Source: Ectothiorhodospiraceae bacterium (GTDB taxonomy: Bacteria > Pseudomonadota > Gammaproteobacteria > Nitrococcales > Aquisalimonadaceae). Taken from it: a DNA stretch of 64,000 bases. The stretch's first letter is position 1, and the number at the start of each line of letters is the position of its first letter. The notes under the pieces are model-generated. The model saw nothing but the letters and a program-made list of their open reading frames with translations. It was not told the DNA's origin and did not search any database. Shown here in pieces: positions 24,098-33,247 of the stretch. The stretch is from assembly GCA_020831885.1 (NCBI GenBank), contig JAFIFU010000001.1, forward strand, positions 186,001 through 250,000. Reading direction: 5' to 3'. Made by a program: the position numbers and the translations under genes.

Positions 24098-25399
24098 TCA
24101 GGGCGACCAGGCCGGCTCCCGGATCCGTTCCCCTTGGGTTGACAGTATCTGACGCGCCTCCCCGTACAGGGAAGCGGTCCCCAGCACGGCCCGGCCGTTG
24201 GCGCGCGTGGCGTAGAGCACCATGGCCCCGTTGGGGGCGAAACTGGGGCTCTCGTCCTGGCCTCCACGGGTGAGCACCCGGAAACGGCCGTTGCCTTCCA
24301 GTTCCTGGACCGCGATGCCGTAGCCGTTGTCCGTACGGTGGACCATGGCCACACGGCGCCCGTCCGGGGAGATCGTGGGGGAGGCATTGTAGTTCCCCTG
24401 GTAGGTGACCCGCTCCACGTTGCCGTTGCGCAGATCCGCCCGGTAGATCTGCGGACTGCCGCCCCGGTCGGACGTGAACAACAGTGATCGGCCGTCCGGG
24501 GTCCAGGTGGCCTCGGTGTCGATGGCCCAATGGTTCGTGATCTGACGCAGTTGACCGCTGTCCAGTTCCAGCACGTAGATATCGGTCTGCCCGTCCCGGG
24601 ACAGGGTCACCGCCAGGCGCCGCCCGTCCGGCGACCAGGCGGGGGCGCTGTTGATGCCTTCGAAGCTTGCCACGTTCTCCCGTTCACCGGTGCCGATAGT
24701 CTGCACATAGACCTCGGAGCGGCGATTCTCGAAGGAGACGTAGGCAAGCCTGTCGCCCCCGGGAGACCAGGCCGGCGACATGATCGGCTGGCGGGAGGTC
24801 AGAATGCTCTCCGGGTAGTGACCATCGGCATCGGCGATCACCAGGCGCCATTCACGCTGTTCGCCCCGGTCCTGCATGGCCACGTAGGCAATGCGGGTGT
24901 TGAAGGCGCCGGGCCGGCCCAGCAGGGCCTCATAGATCTCGTCGCTGATGACGTGGGAGACGGTGCGCATGGCATCGCGGGGTGAGGTAAAGGTCTTACC
25001 GGTCATGCGCGAGCCCGTGAACACGTCCAGCAGCTCGTAGCGCACACGGAAGCGATCGCCGTCCGGCCGTATGTCGCCCACGATCAGATTGTCCACGCCC
25101 AAGGCCCGCCAGTTGGCGAAGCGGACATCCGCCTGGGCGCTGGGCGTCTCAATGAATTCCGAGCGGGGCAGGGCCTGGAACTGGCCCGTGCGGGTCAGGT
25201 TGTCGGTGATGATCCTGGCCACGTCCTCGGGCGGTTCGCCGTTGCCCTGCCAGGCAAAGGGGACAACGGCCACCGGGATAGCCGACTCGGCACCACCGAT
25301 GATGTCAATGACCAGCTCCGCCTTTGCAAGGCCGGGCGTGAGCAGGATAAACAGGGCCGCGGCCCAGTGACTGGCAAAACGTCTCAGCATGGTAGTCAT
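24098..25399 (-). CDS. tolB: Tol-Pal system protein TolB
   Basis: A 433-residue periplasmic protein with a signal peptide (cleavage near AKAELVIDI, about residue 27), an N-terminal mixed domain (to about 165) and a six-bladed beta-propeller made of repeats such as PAWSPDGRRLAVTLS and PTISPDGRRVAMV. It cycles between Pal and TolA during outer-membrane constriction. Its ATG at 25399 overlaps the tolA stop (ATGA); a second ATG three codons later is also possible. Length is the family norm. Confidence 0.97.
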   Translation of the reverse strand: MTTMLRRFASHWAAALFILLTPGLAKAELVIDIIGGAESAIPVAVVPFAWQGNGEPPEDVARIITDNLTRTGQFQALPRSEFIETPSAQADVRFANWRALGVDNLIVGDIRPDGDRFRVRYELLDVFTGSRMTGKTFTSPRDAMRTVSHVISDEIYEALLGRPGAFNTRIAYVAMQDRGEQREWRLVIADADGHYPESILTSRQPIMSPAWSPGGDRLAYVSFENRRSEVYVQTIGTGERENVASFEGINSAPAWSPDGRRLAVTLSRDGQTDIYVLELDSGQLRQITNHWAIDTEATWTPDGRSLLFTSDRGGSPQIYRADLRNGNVERVTYQGNYNASPTISPDGRRVAMVHRTDNGYGIAVQELEGNGRFRVLTRGGQDESPSFAPNGAMVLYATRANGRAVLGTASLYGEARQILSTQGERIREPAWSP

Positions 25400-26367
25400 C
25401 CGTCCGGCATGAATCGAAACGCGACGTTATCCAGGCCCGCCCGTCGGAATGCCGATGCATCATCCGGCACCGGCAGTGGGGAGGCACGTTCTATGGCATT
25501 GCGCACCGAGCGGTCGAAGGCATCGTCGCCACTGCTTTCGATGATCTCGATGGAGATAACCTGGCCCGTAGGCAGCAAACGTACTCTGACTGCGGTAGAG
25601 AGCCCCGCAGCCGAGCCCGGTGGGCGCACCCAGGCATCGGTTAGGATTCGTCTCCATACATTAACCGCCTGCGCCTGCGCACGTTGCGCGGCCTGAGCCT
25701 GCTGCTCCTCTTCCATCCGCTGGCGCATCTCTTCCTCCCGCCGGCGCTGCTCCGCCTCCTGGCGACGGCGTTCCTCCTCGGCCCGGCGCCGCTCTTCCTC
25801 CTGGCGACGGCGCTCCTCCTCTTCCCGCCGCTGGCGCTCAGCCTCTTCCTGGCGCCGGCGTTCCTCCTCGGCGCGGCGCTGTTCCTCTTCACGGCGCTGG
25901 CGTTCGGCTTCCTCCCGGCGCCGTTGTTCCTCAGCCCGTCGCTGTTCCTCCTCGGCGCGGCGCTGTTCCTCCTCCCGCCGCTGCCGTTCGCGTTCCTGCT
26001 GGCGCTGGCGTTCCTGTTCCGCCTCCTGTTGCCGCTGGCGTTCTTCTTCCTCCTGGCGGCGGGCCTCTTCTTCCTGGCGGCGGCGTTCTTCCTCGGCGCG
26101 GCGGCGGGCCTCCTCTGCCTCCTGCCGGCGGCGTTCCTCCTCTTGCTGCGCCTGGGCAATGGCGTCCCGCTGGGCATCGAGACGGCTCTCGATCTCTTCC
26201 TGGTCCACCGTCACGGCGTGGATGATCTCCGGCGGCTCGGTCTGTTGGACCTGAACCGACATGGGTCCCAGGTTCACGAACAGCAGCGCCCCCGCCACCA
26301 CGTGCACTCCCAGCGAGTACAGCAGGTATCGGCTGCCCCGTGCCGGATTGCCGAACCACCGTCGCAT
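25396..26367 (-). CDS. tolA: Tol-Pal system protein TolA
   Basis: A 323-residue inner-membrane protein. One membrane helix (about 14-34, YLLYSLGVHVVAGALLFVNL) is followed by a very long helical domain (about 60-225) made almost only of Glu, Arg, Gln and Ala, then a short TonB-like C-terminal domain that contacts TolB and Pal. The central part is charge-patterned with repeats of EEERRRQ type, unlike the Ala/Lys-rich stretch of E. coli, but the architecture is the same. The C-terminal residues TGQVISIEIIESSGDDAFDR (about 265-285) match the TonB_C pattern. It sits between tolR (5-bp gap) and tolB (ATGA overlap). Confidence 0.95.
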   Translation of the reverse strand: MRRWFGNPARGSRYLLYSLGVHVVAGALLFVNLGPMSVQVQQTEPPEIIHAVTVDQEEIESRLDAQRDAIAQAQQEEERRRQEAEEARRRAEEERRRQEEEARRQEEEERQRQQEAEQERQRQQERERQRREEEQRRAEEEQRRAEEQRRREEAERQRREEEQRRAEEERRRQEEAERQRREEEERRRQEEERRRAEEERRRQEAEQRRREEEMRQRMEEEQQAQAAQRAQAQAVNVWRRILTDAWVRPPGSAAGLSTAVRVRLLPTGQVISIEIIESSGDDAFDRSVRNAIERASPLPVPDDASAFRRAGLDNVAFRFMPDG

Positions 26368-26372
26368 CAGGC

Positions 26373-26801
26373 TCAGCGCTCCTGCGGCGGCTGGGTCATC
26401 AGCCCCACTTGCGGCACGCCGGCCCGTTGCAGTGTGGACATGGCGGTCAGCACATGCCCGTAGGCCACGTTCCGGTCACCCCGCACCAGCACCGGCGTCT
26501 GTGGATTGTTGCGGACAACCCGTGCCACCAGTTCCGTCATCTCTTCGGGTGAGATGGGCTGTTCCGGATCGATGCCAATGCTCAGCATGTATTCGCCGCC
26601 GGCGGTGACGGTCACGATCACCGGGTCCTGTTCCTGTTGGCTGAGTGGTTCCGCCTCGGCCTGGGGCAGGTCCACGTCAACGCCCTGATACAGCAGCGGC
26701 GCCGTCACCATGAAGATCACCAGCAGCACCAGCATCACGTCGATGTAGGGCACCACGTTGATCTCGCCCATGGGCTTATGGCGCTTGCGACGCATGCTCA
26801 T
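26373..26801 (-). CDS. tolR: Tol-Pal system protein TolR
   Basis: A 142-residue ExbD-type inner-membrane protein with a single N-terminal membrane helix (about 16-36). The helix carries the conserved Asp in PYIDVMLVLLVIFMV that takes part in proton-driven motor function with TolQ. The periplasmic part has VDVDLPQAEAEPL, as in the family. It is followed 5 bp later by tolA. Confidence 0.96.
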   Translation of the reverse strand: MSMRRKRHKPMGEINVVPYIDVMLVLLVIFMVTAPLLYQGVDVDLPQAEAEPLSQQEQDPVIVTVTAGGEYMLSIGIDPEQPISPEEMTELVARVVRNNPQTPVLVRGDRNVAYGHVLTAMSTLQRAGVPQVGLMTQPPQER

Positions 26802-26818
26802 GCCGGCCCCCTTCGCCT

Positions 26819-26843
26819 GGGGAAGCGTTGATCGGTTCTCATG
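26819..26843 (-). repeat. Dispersed repeat, diverged copy 3
   Basis: In the tolQ-tolR gap the minus strand reads CATGAGAACCGATCAACGCT then TCC. It matches copy 2 at about 20 of 23 positions (CATG-GAAC-GATCA-CGCTTCC). It has the same orientation as copy 2 and shows that the repeat is not limited to the selenium island. Confidence 0.5.
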
Positions 26844-26855
26844 CCATGTTACCGC

Positions 26856-27566
26856 CTAGCCATGCTGCCGCTCGTCCGCATGGGGAACGCGGCTGCTGCT
26901 GTGGGCATGGCGCTGGAGTATGCTGATGAATTCCTCCATGAAGGTCTCGTATCGGCCACACAGCCGTTCCACCTGATGCGCATAACGGTTGTAGCCGATC
27001 ACTGCCGGTATGGCGGCGAACAGGCCCAGTGCCGTTGCGATCAGCGCTTCGGCGATACCCGGGGCCACCGTGGCCAGCGTGGCCTGTTGTTGCATCCCCA
27101 GCGCCCGAAACGAGTTCATGATGCCCCAGACCGTCCCGAACAGCCCGATGTAAGGGCTGGTGGAGCCCACGGTTGCCAGAAAGGGCACCCGGGACTCCAG
27201 TTCTTCCTCTTCCCGGGAGAGCGTGATGCGCATGGCGCGTTGGGCGGCTTCCACTTGCGCTTCCGCCGAGACGCCTTGTTTGCGCATGCGCGAGAACTCG
27301 CGGAAACCGGAACGGAAGATGCGCTCCATGCCGCTTTCCACGTCGTCGTTGGAATTGATGCGGGTGTAGATTTCCCCCAGATTGCCGCCGGACCAGAAGC
27401 GGTCCTCGAAATCCTCCGCGGTCTCCTGGGCTCCCCGCAGTTGAGCGCGCTTCTGGAAGATCAGGGCCCAGGAGGCCACAGACAGGCCGGCCAGGATCAG
27501 CATGACCAACTGGACCAGCAGACTGGCGTCCAGGATCAGCCGGAGGATGGACATGTCATCGTGCAT
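26856..27566 (-). CDS. tolQ: Tol-Pal system protein TolQ
   Basis: A 236-residue ExbB-type inner-membrane protein with three membrane helices: about 12-35, and a pair near 135-200 that includes PYIGLFGTVWGIMNSF and GIAEALIATALGLFAAIPAV, the motor-forming segments. The ATG at 27566 (MHDDMSILRL) follows GGAG and aligns with the E. coli start; it overlaps ybgC by 11 bp. An ATG at 27554 is the alternative. The start of the longer open frame upstream is not supported. Confidence 0.96.
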   Translation of the reverse strand: MHDDMSILRLILDASLLVQLVMLILAGLSVASWALIFQKRAQLRGAQETAEDFEDRFWSGGNLGEIYTRINSNDDVESGMERIFRSGFREFSRMRKQGVSAEAQVEAAQRAMRITLSREEEELESRVPFLATVGSTSPYIGLFGTVWGIMNSFRALGMQQQATLATVAPGIAEALIATALGLFAAIPAVIGYNRYAHQVERLCGRYETFMEEFISILQRHAHSSSRVPHADERQHG

Positions 27567-27966
27567 GGGCGATCTCCGCGATGAGCGCCTTCGGTATGGG
27601 GCGTGGAACCTGCCGGTCGGCATCGATGCAGGCCACGGTGACGCTTGCCTCGCACAGCGTCGAGCCACCGTCCTCGGACAGGATGCGCTGATCGAATTCC
27701 AGGCTGACGCCCCGGTGCCGGCTGATGCGGGTCACGACCTGGAGCAGGTCGTTGAACACGGCCGGTCTGTTGTAGCGAATATTCAGCGAATGGACCACGA
27801 ACAGCGTGCCCAGTTCCGCGCGCATGCGGTCCTGTTCGAATCCCAGGCTGCGCAGCCATTCCGTGCGGGCCCGTTCGAAGAATCGCAGGTAGTTGGCGTG
27901 ATAAACAATGCCACCACTATCGGTGTCCTCATAATAGACCCGGACTGGCCACACGAAAGCGGTCAC
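27556..27966 (-). CDS. ybgC: Acyl-CoA thioesterase YbgC
   Basis: A 136-residue hot-dog-fold thioesterase. The 4-hydroxybenzoyl-CoA-thioesterase-type motif YYEDTDSGGIVYHANYL is at the start, with the catalytic Asp in TDSGG, and FERARTEWL follows. It is the usual first gene of the tol-pal cluster and is linked to phospholipid-related acyl-CoA hydrolysis. It overlaps tolQ. Confidence 0.94.
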   Translation of the reverse strand: MTAFVWPVRVYYEDTDSGGIVYHANYLRFFERARTEWLRSLGFEQDRMRAELGTLFVVHSLNIRYNRPAVFNDLLQVVTRISRHRGVSLEFDQRILSEDGGSTLCEASVTVACIDADRQVPRPIPKALIAEIAHAR

Positions 27967-28078
27967 GGTCTGTCCTGTGCTGTGGTGTTCATAGCCGGTG
28001 ATGGCGCCACCAAATGTAAAGAACCGCCGTTACCATCGCAAGGGTTCGCCTGGCGTCGTGGGGTGCTTTCCTGGTTCT

Positions 28079-28116
28079 CTGCCGCCTCTGTCGCCGACAA
28101 GCGACAGAGGCGGCAG
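28079..28116. other. 16-bp perfect stem-loop upstream of ybgC
   Basis: CTGCCGCCTCTGTCGC (28079-28094) pairs perfectly with GCGACAGAGGCGGCAG (28101-28116) around a 6-nt loop. There is no T run on either side. A second inverted pair, GGGCTGAT (28116-28123) and ATCAGCCC (28150-28157), adjoins it. The structure separates the glrR end from ybgC and may act as an mRNA barrier or protein site. Confidence 0.5.
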
Positions 28117-28144
28117 GGCTGATCCCGTAACGGCCTGGATTCTA

Positions 28145-28180
28145 TGAAAATCAGCCCCGTCGCCAAACAGAGACAGGGCT
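28145..28180 (-). terminator. Candidate terminator after glrR
   Basis: On the minus strand AGCCCTGTC, starting at the glrR stop, pairs with GACGGGGCT (one G-U) around a 10-nt loop, followed by GATTTTCA. The T run is short, so termination may be partial. Confidence 0.45.
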
Positions 28181-29541
28181 CACTGGCCCCGTTCCATGCT
28201 CTTGAACAGGCCCGGGTCGATGGCATGCCGGTGCAGCAGCTTGTAGAACTCCGTGCGGTTGCGCTTGGCGAGCCGTGCCGCCTGGCTCACGTTGCCGCCG
28301 GTGGTTTGTAACAGCCGCGCCAGGTAATCCTTCTCGAAGCGCCGCCGGGCGTCGGCAAACGGCAGTATGGTCCCGGGCTCGTCCCGCAGCGCGTTCTGGA
28401 TCAGGGTGTCGTTGATCATCGGTGTGGTGGTCAGCGTGACCACCTGTTCCACCACGTTGTACAACTGCCGGATGTTACCGGGCCACGGGGCGCTGACCAG
28501 CCGCTCCATTGCGTCCGGGGCGAAGCCGCGCACCGTTTTGTGATACTTGTCCGCCAGGTGCTTGAGAAAGTGATTGGCCAGCAGCGGGATATCCTCGCGC
28601 CGGTCGGCCAGGGCCGGCAGTTCCAGCGAGACCACGTTCAGGCGGTAGTAGAGATCCTCGCGGAAACGGCCCTCTTCCATTTCCTCTTCCAGGTTGCGGT
28701 GCGTTGCCGAGATGATGCGCACGTTCACCGCAATCGAGCGGGTGGCCCCCACCGGCCGCACCTGCTGTTCCTGCAGAACCCGGAGCAGTTTGACCTGTAA
28801 CGGCAGTGGCATGTCCCCGATTTCGTCCAGAAACAGCGTGCCACCGTCGGCGGCCTGGAACAGGCCGCTGTGATCCTGCGTCGCGCCCGTGAACGAACCC
28901 TTGCGATGCCCGAACAGCTCCGATTCCAGGAGCGGTTCCGGGATGGCGCCGCAGTTCACCGCCACAAAAGGCATGTCCTTGCGCCGGCTGGCGTCATGAA
29001 TGGCGCGCGCCAGCAGCTCCTTGCCGGTGCCGCTGTCGCCGCTGACGAAGACGCTGGCATCGGAATCCGCCACCATGCGCGCCTTGCTCAGCACATCCTT
29101 CATGATCGCGCTGCGGGTCACGATGCTGTCCGCCCAGCCCGCCGTGATGGGGTTGCCCGTCTCGCTCATTCCTCCGGAGATTTCCATCGCGGCGGCCACC
29201 TGCTCAAGCAGCTTCTGGCTGTCGAAGGGCTTGGTGAGGAAGCTGAACACACCGTTGCGGGTGGCCTCCACCGCTTCCGGGATCGAGCCGTGTGCGGTCA
29301 GGATGATCACCGGCAGGGTGGGATGCTCCCGGTGAACCGCTTCGAACAGGGCGAGCCCGTCCATGCCATCCATGCGGAGGTCGGTGATGATCAGCTCCGG
29401 GCGGAAGGCGGCGAGCAGGGCCAGGGCCTGTTCCCCGCTCTCCGCCGTGTTCACCTTGTAGCCCGCCGACTTGAGCCGGATGGACAGCAGCCTGAGCAGG
29501 CCGGGATCGTCGTCAACCAGAAGTATGCTGCGCCGTTCCAT
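28180..29541 (-). CDS. glrR: Sigma-54-dependent response regulator GlrR
   Basis: A 453-residue NtrC-type activator. The receiver domain (1-120) has the phosphorylation site Asp54 (IITDLRMDG) and Lys104. The AAA+ domain has the Walker A GDSGTGKE, a GSFTGA loop (a variant of GAFTGA) for sigma-54 contact, and LFLDEIGDM. The C-terminal Fis-type helix-turn-helix is [20 protein letters not shown]. The ATG at 29541 ([12 protein letters not shown]) is clear; the open frame extends much further upstream without meaning. It forms a two-component system with the kinase and lipoprotein encoded just before it. In enterobacteria GlrR controls glmY-type small RNA and rpoE promoters. Confidence 0.93.
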   Translation of the reverse strand: MERRSILLVDDDPGLLRLLSIRLKSAGYKVNTAESGEQALALLAAFRPELIITDLRMDGMDGLALFEAVHREHPTLPVIILTAHGSIPEAVEATRNGVFSFLTKPFDSQKLLEQVAAAMEISGGMSETGNPITAGWADSIVTRSAIMKDVLSKARMVADSDASVFVSGDSGTGKELLARAIHDASRRKDMPFVAVNCGAIPEPLLESELFGHRKGSFTGATQDHSGLFQAADGGTLFLDEIGDMPLPLQVKLLRVLQEQQVRPVGATRSIAVNVRIISATHRNLEEEMEEGRFREDLYYRLNVVSLELPALADRREDIPLLANHFLKHLADKYHKTVRGFAPDAMERLVSAPWPGNIRQLYNVVEQVVTLTTTPMINDTLIQNALRDEPGTILPFADARRRFEKDYLARLLQTTGGNVSQAARLAKRNRTEFYKLLHRHAIDPGLFKSMERGQ

Positions 29542-29545
29542 TGTT

Positions 29546-30142
29546 TCAGTCCTCACGCGAATTGCCTTGGCCCCGCTGGTGGATGCTGCGCTCGATGGCC
29601 TTGAGGGCCTCCAGCTGTTCCGCCAGCTCAGCGTTTCGTTGCCGCTCCTGGCGCAGGCTGCGTTCCAGTTCCAGAGCGCGGGCCTGCTGCCCTTCACGGG
29701 TCGTAATCTGGGCATGCAAGACCTGGACCAGGCCTGGCGAAATCTCCGCATTCCCGGAGTCGATCCAGCAGTGCTGCAACCGGTCTGCCAGCAGTTCCGT
29801 ATCGTCCAGCGGCGGTTCGGGATGCAGCAGAAACAGGCCGGCCAGGCGCAGTTGGCGCTGGTCGCAGCCGGTTTCCGGTGTGGATTGACGCAATACCGCG
29901 TAGGTTGCCTGTCGCCGCTCCGGGGACATGGCTGCCACGCCATCAAGGTAGGCCAGCAGGTGTTCGGATGGGGTTGGACCGTCGTCTTCTGGAGACAGTC
30001 TGTCCGCGCAGTCGGTCATTTCACAAATCCGGTCGCCCAGTGCCTGGCAGCCGCCAAGGCCCAAGGTCAGCAGCGTCAGCACCAGCAGTCGGCCGATGGG
30101 GCGATTGAGGCGGTCGGACTGGTGTCTCCCGTTCACGTTCAC
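29546..30142 (-). CDS. qseG: QseG/YfhG-like outer-membrane lipoprotein
   Basis: A 198-residue lipoprotein with a lipobox LGGC (Cys at about residue 32). The C-terminal third is a coiled coil rich in Glu, Arg and Gln (LERSLRQERQRNAELAEQL). It lies between glrK and glrR, exactly where qseG is found in enterobacteria, and overlaps glrK by 4 bp. QseG modulates the kinase through the periplasm in known systems. Sequence likeness to the family is moderate, so the identity rests partly on position. Confidence 0.75.
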   Translation of the reverse strand: MNVNGRHQSDRLNRPIGRLLVLTLLTLGLGGCQALGDRICEMTDCADRLSPEDDGPTPSEHLLAYLDGVAAMSPERRQATYAVLRQSTPETGCDQRQLRLAGLFLLHPEPPLDDTELLADRLQHCWIDSGNAEISPGLVQVLHAQITTREGQQARALELERSLRQERQRNAELAEQLEALKAIERSIHQRGQGNSRED

Positions 30143-31569
30143 TGGCCCTCCCGGGGCAGACAGACCTGGATGCGGGCGCCGCTCCGGTGGCTGTCGTCCA
30201 CCCGGATACTTCCACCGTGGGCTTCCACGAATTCGCGGGCGATTGACAACCCCAGGCCGGAACCTTTTACGTAACCCTGCGCCTGGTGGCGCCCCTGGTA
30301 GAAGGCCTCGAACACGGCCTCCCGTTCGTCTTCGGGGATTCCGGGCCCTTCGTCGGCGACCTCGAGAATGACGGTGTCGCCCTGGCGGCGGGCTCCGATC
30401 TCGATTGCGCCGCCCCGGGGCGAGTACTTGATGGCATTGGACAACAGATTGTCCACGATTGTCTCCAGTCTGTCTGCATCGGCCATGAGGTGCAGATCCT
30501 GTACCCGCATCCGAAGTTCCACCTCCCGGGACAACAGGGTGGGCTTGTGGTTGCGGGCCACCCTGTCAACCACCTGCCGAAGCCGCACGTGGCGGCGGAT
30601 CAGTTGCGGGGGCTGGTTGTTGGCGGTACTGAAATTCAGCAGATCCTCGATCAGGCGCTGCAAGGCCACCGTGTTGCTGCGCAGGATATCGGCCACTTCC
30701 TGCTGCTCCACGCTGAGCTGACCCACGGAGTGGTCCTGCAGCAGCTCTGCACCCTCGCGGATCGCGGTCAGCGGGGTTTTCAGTTCGTGGGACATGTGGC
30801 GCAGGAAACGCGCTTTCTGCTCCTCCAGGTCCATCAGCCGCTGGCGCAGCCAGTCCAGGCGCACGCCGAGGTATTCCAGATCCTGCGGGCCGGTGACCAT
30901 GACCGGCTGCTCGAATCGTCCGTCGCCCAGTCGGCGGATGGCCCGGTCCAGTTGGCGCACCGGGCGGGATATCAGCGTGGTGAACACGCCCACCGAGATC
31001 AGGGTCAGCGGAATGACCGCCAGGGCCAGCCAGAACAGGAGGCGACGGGCGGTACCCGCGGTCTCCTGCATGATGCTGACCTCCCGGTCCACTATGCGGT
31101 TGCTGCCGGATAGCACCTGCTGGGCCAGCGTATTCAGCTCGAGGAAATCGGAGGCCACGGCCAACTGGTCCACCTGGGTATCACTGTCGATGATCAGTTC
31201 GGCAACGCGCTGCTGTGCGGCGATGAGCTCATCCACGCGATCCTGATGGGTCTCGTCCAGGGGCAGCCGGTGGAGGCGCTGGGCGGTGTCCCGGAACTGG
31301 CGATGCGAGTCCTGGAAGGCCTCGAGCAGGGTCTCGTCCCGCAGGATCAGATACTGGCGGCCGGTGCGCTCCATGGTGGTGAGCAGGTCAATGAGCTGAC
31401 GGCTGTTGCTGATGGCCTGCACGGCCTGGTAAACCGCGTGCTGGGACTGATGGGCCAGGCGGTCCACGTTCAGCCCGGCGTAGCCGAGCACCAGGATCAG
31501 CGGCAGCGAGGCGAAGCCGAATCCGTACAGGATCAGTTTTAGCAGTGACTTCGGCCGGTAAATCTGCAT
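30139..31569 (-). CDS. glrK: Sensor histidine kinase GlrK (QseE)
   Basis: A 476-residue membrane kinase. It has a first membrane helix at about 10-30, a helical periplasmic sensor domain (about 35-170), a second helix at about 172-195 (RRLLFWLALAVIPLTLISVG), then HAMP. HisKA follows with the phospho-His in RHMSHELKTPLTA, and an ATPase domain with NLLSNAIKYSP, DEGPGIP and GSGLGLSIA. The ATG at 31569 comes 12 bp after ruvB, so the set may read on from the ruv genes. The signal sensed is unknown; envelope stress is the usual proposal for GlrK. Confidence 0.92.
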   Translation of the reverse strand: MQIYRPKSLLKLILYGFGFASLPLILVLGYAGLNVDRLAHQSQHAVYQAVQAISNSRQLIDLLTTMERTGRQYLILRDETLLEAFQDSHRQFRDTAQRLHRLPLDETHQDRVDELIAAQQRVAELIIDSDTQVDQLAVASDFLELNTLAQQVLSGSNRIVDREVSIMQETAGTARRLLFWLALAVIPLTLISVGVFTTLISRPVRQLDRAIRRLGDGRFEQPVMVTGPQDLEYLGVRLDWLRQRLMDLEEQKARFLRHMSHELKTPLTAIREGAELLQDHSVGQLSVEQQEVADILRSNTVALQRLIEDLLNFSTANNQPPQLIRRHVRLRQVVDRVARNHKPTLLSREVELRMRVQDLHLMADADRLETIVDNLLSNAIKYSPRGGAIEIGARRQGDTVILEVADEGPGIPEDEREAVFEAFYQGRHQAQGYVKGSGLGLSIAREFVEAHGGSIRVDDSHRSGARIQVCLPREGQ

Positions 31570-31580
31570 GTGTCTGCCTT

Positions 31581-32633
31581 TCAGCGCAGTCCGTCACTGC
31601 CGGCGTCGAACAGATCCCCCGAGGGGGGCCGGCCGGGCGGAGTGCGCCCGAAGTGCATATACGCATTTGCCGTGGCCACGCGGCCCCGGGGGGTCCGCAT
31701 CAGATAACCCTGTTGGATCAGATAGGGTTCCAGGACTTCCTCGATGGTTCCCCGTTCTTCGCCGATGGCCGCCGCCAGGTTGTCCAGTCCCACGGGGCCG
31801 CCATCGAACTTGTCCAGGACCGTGAGTAGCAGTCGGCGGTCCTGTTCATCGAAACCGCTGTCGTCCACGTTCAGCATTTTCAGCGCCGCGTCCGCCACCT
31901 CCGTGCTGATGCGCCCGTCGGCCTTCACCTCCGCATAATCCCGCACACGGCGCAGCAGCCGGTTGGCTATGCGCGGCGTGCCCCGGGCCCGACGGGCGAT
32001 CTCCCGGCCGCCCTCGCCATCCAGCGCCACGCCCAGCAGCGCTGCCGAGCGTTCAACGATATGGGTCAGATCTTCCACCGAGTAATATTCCAGCCGTTGG
32101 ACGATGCCGAACCGGGCCCGCAACGGTGCTGTGAGCAGGCCGGCCCTGGTGGTGGCCCCCACCAGGGTGAACGGCGGCAGGTCCAGCTTGATGGAGCGGG
32201 CGGTGGGACCCTCGCCAATCATGATATCGATCTTCTGGTCCTCCATGGCGGGGTAGAGCACCTCTTCCACCGGTGCGCTCAGGCGGTGGATCTCATCCAC
32301 GAACAGGACATCGCCCGGTTCCAGATTCGTGAGCAGCGCCGCCAGGTCCCCCGCCTTTTCCAAGACCGGTCCGGATGTCTGGCGCAGATTGACGCCCATC
32401 TCCGTGGCCACGATGTGGGCCAGGGTCGTCTTGCCCAGCCCGGGAGGACCGAAGATCAGCAGATGATCCAGCGCTTCCTGGCGGCCCCGTGCGGCATGAA
32501 TGAAGATTTCCAGTTGCTCGCGCACGGCAGGCTGGCCCACGTAGTCCCGCAGGCGCTTTGGCCGGATGGCCTTGTCCAGCGCCTCGTCTTCCGGCGCGGC
32601 GTTCACGGTTACCAGACGGTCGTTCTCGATCAT
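31581..32633 (-). CDS. ruvB: Holliday junction DNA helicase RuvB
   Basis: A 350-residue AAA+ ATPase that drives branch migration with RuvA. It has Walker [10 protein letters not shown], Walker [11 protein letters not shown], sensor ATTRAGLL and arginine finger region [10 protein letters not shown], and a C-terminal winged helix with [10 protein letters not shown]. It follows ruvA by 7 bp. Confidence 0.98.
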   Translation of the reverse strand: MIENDRLVTVNAAPEDEALDKAIRPKRLRDYVGQPAVREQLEIFIHAARGRQEALDHLLIFGPPGLGKTTLAHIVATEMGVNLRQTSGPVLEKAGDLAALLTNLEPGDVLFVDEIHRLSAPVEEVLYPAMEDQKIDIMIGEGPTARSIKLDLPPFTLVGATTRAGLLTAPLRARFGIVQRLEYYSVEDLTHIVERSAALLGVALDGEGGREIARRARGTPRIANRLLRRVRDYAEVKADGRISTEVADAALKMLNVDDSGFDEQDRRLLLTVLDKFDGGPVGLDNLAAAIGEERGTIEEVLEPYLIQQGYLMRTPRGRVATANAYMHFGRTPPGRPPSGDLFDAGSDGLR

Positions 32634-32640
32634 GGCGCGC

Positions 32641-33246
32641 CTATTTCACGGTTTTCTGCAGGGCCAGGCGGATGATCTCCTCGCTGGGCAGTCCGCTGGT
32701 GTCGATGCGTCCCACCAGCTTGTTCGCCTCCGCAGGCCGGTAACCCAGCGCCACCAGTGCGCTGACCGCATCGGCCGTGGCGTCGTCGGCGACTGCTCCC
32801 AGGGGCGCGGTGGCCGTCGAGGCGGTGGCCGCGGGTTGCCGGAGATCGCCCATGCGATCCTTGAGATCGATCACCAGGCGCTGCGCGGTCTTTTTGCCAA
32901 CGCCGGGCATGCGTGTAAGGCTCGCGTCGTCCTGCTGCTGGATGCAGTGGATCAGATCCTCCACCGGCATGCCGGAAAGCAGGGTCAGGCCCAGCTTGGG
33001 GCCCACGCCGTTAACCCGGATCAGGCTGCGGAACAGGCTGCGTTCCAGCCGCGTGAGAAAGCCATACAGGTAATGGCCGTCCTCCTTGACCACCAGGTGC
33101 GTGTAGAGTTGCACCGGCTCACCGACTGCGGGCAGTGAATAGAACGTGGACATGGGCGCCTCGAGCTCATAGCCCACGCCCCGCACATCCATCAGCAGCC
33201 CTGGAGGCTGTTTCTCGGCCAGTACGCCGTTCAGACGTCCGATCAT
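32641..33246 (-). CDS. ruvA: Holliday junction DNA helicase subunit RuvA
   Basis: A 201-residue protein that binds four-way junctions as a tetramer. The start MIGRLNG at 33246 fits the family; the open frame extends 12 codons further without support. Helix-hairpin-helix motifs are visible ([10 protein letters not shown] and [12 protein letters not shown]). A flexible Ala/Thr linker leads to the C-terminal RuvB-binding domain ([17 protein letters not shown]). The gap to ruvC is 1 bp. Confidence 0.97.
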   Translation of the reverse strand: MIGRLNGVLAEKQPPGLLMDVRGVGYELEAPMSTFYSLPAVGEPVQLYTHLVVKEDGHYLYGFLTRLERSLFRSLIRVNGVGPKLGLTLLSGMPVEDLIHCIQQQDDASLTRMPGVGKKTAQRLVIDLKDRMGDLRQPAATASTATAPLGAVADDATADAVSALVALGYRPAEANKLVGRIDTSGLPSEEIIRLALQKTVK

Positions 33247-33247
33247 G

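Noticed and set aside
25684-26463. Leucine/phenylalanine-rich open frame opposite tolA
   Set aside because: It is the antisense of the Glu/Arg repeat region of tolA, which produces artificial hydrophobic repeats.
29542-29946. N-terminal extension of GlrR
   Set aside because: It overlaps qseG in another frame; the receiver domain begins at [12 protein letters not shown].
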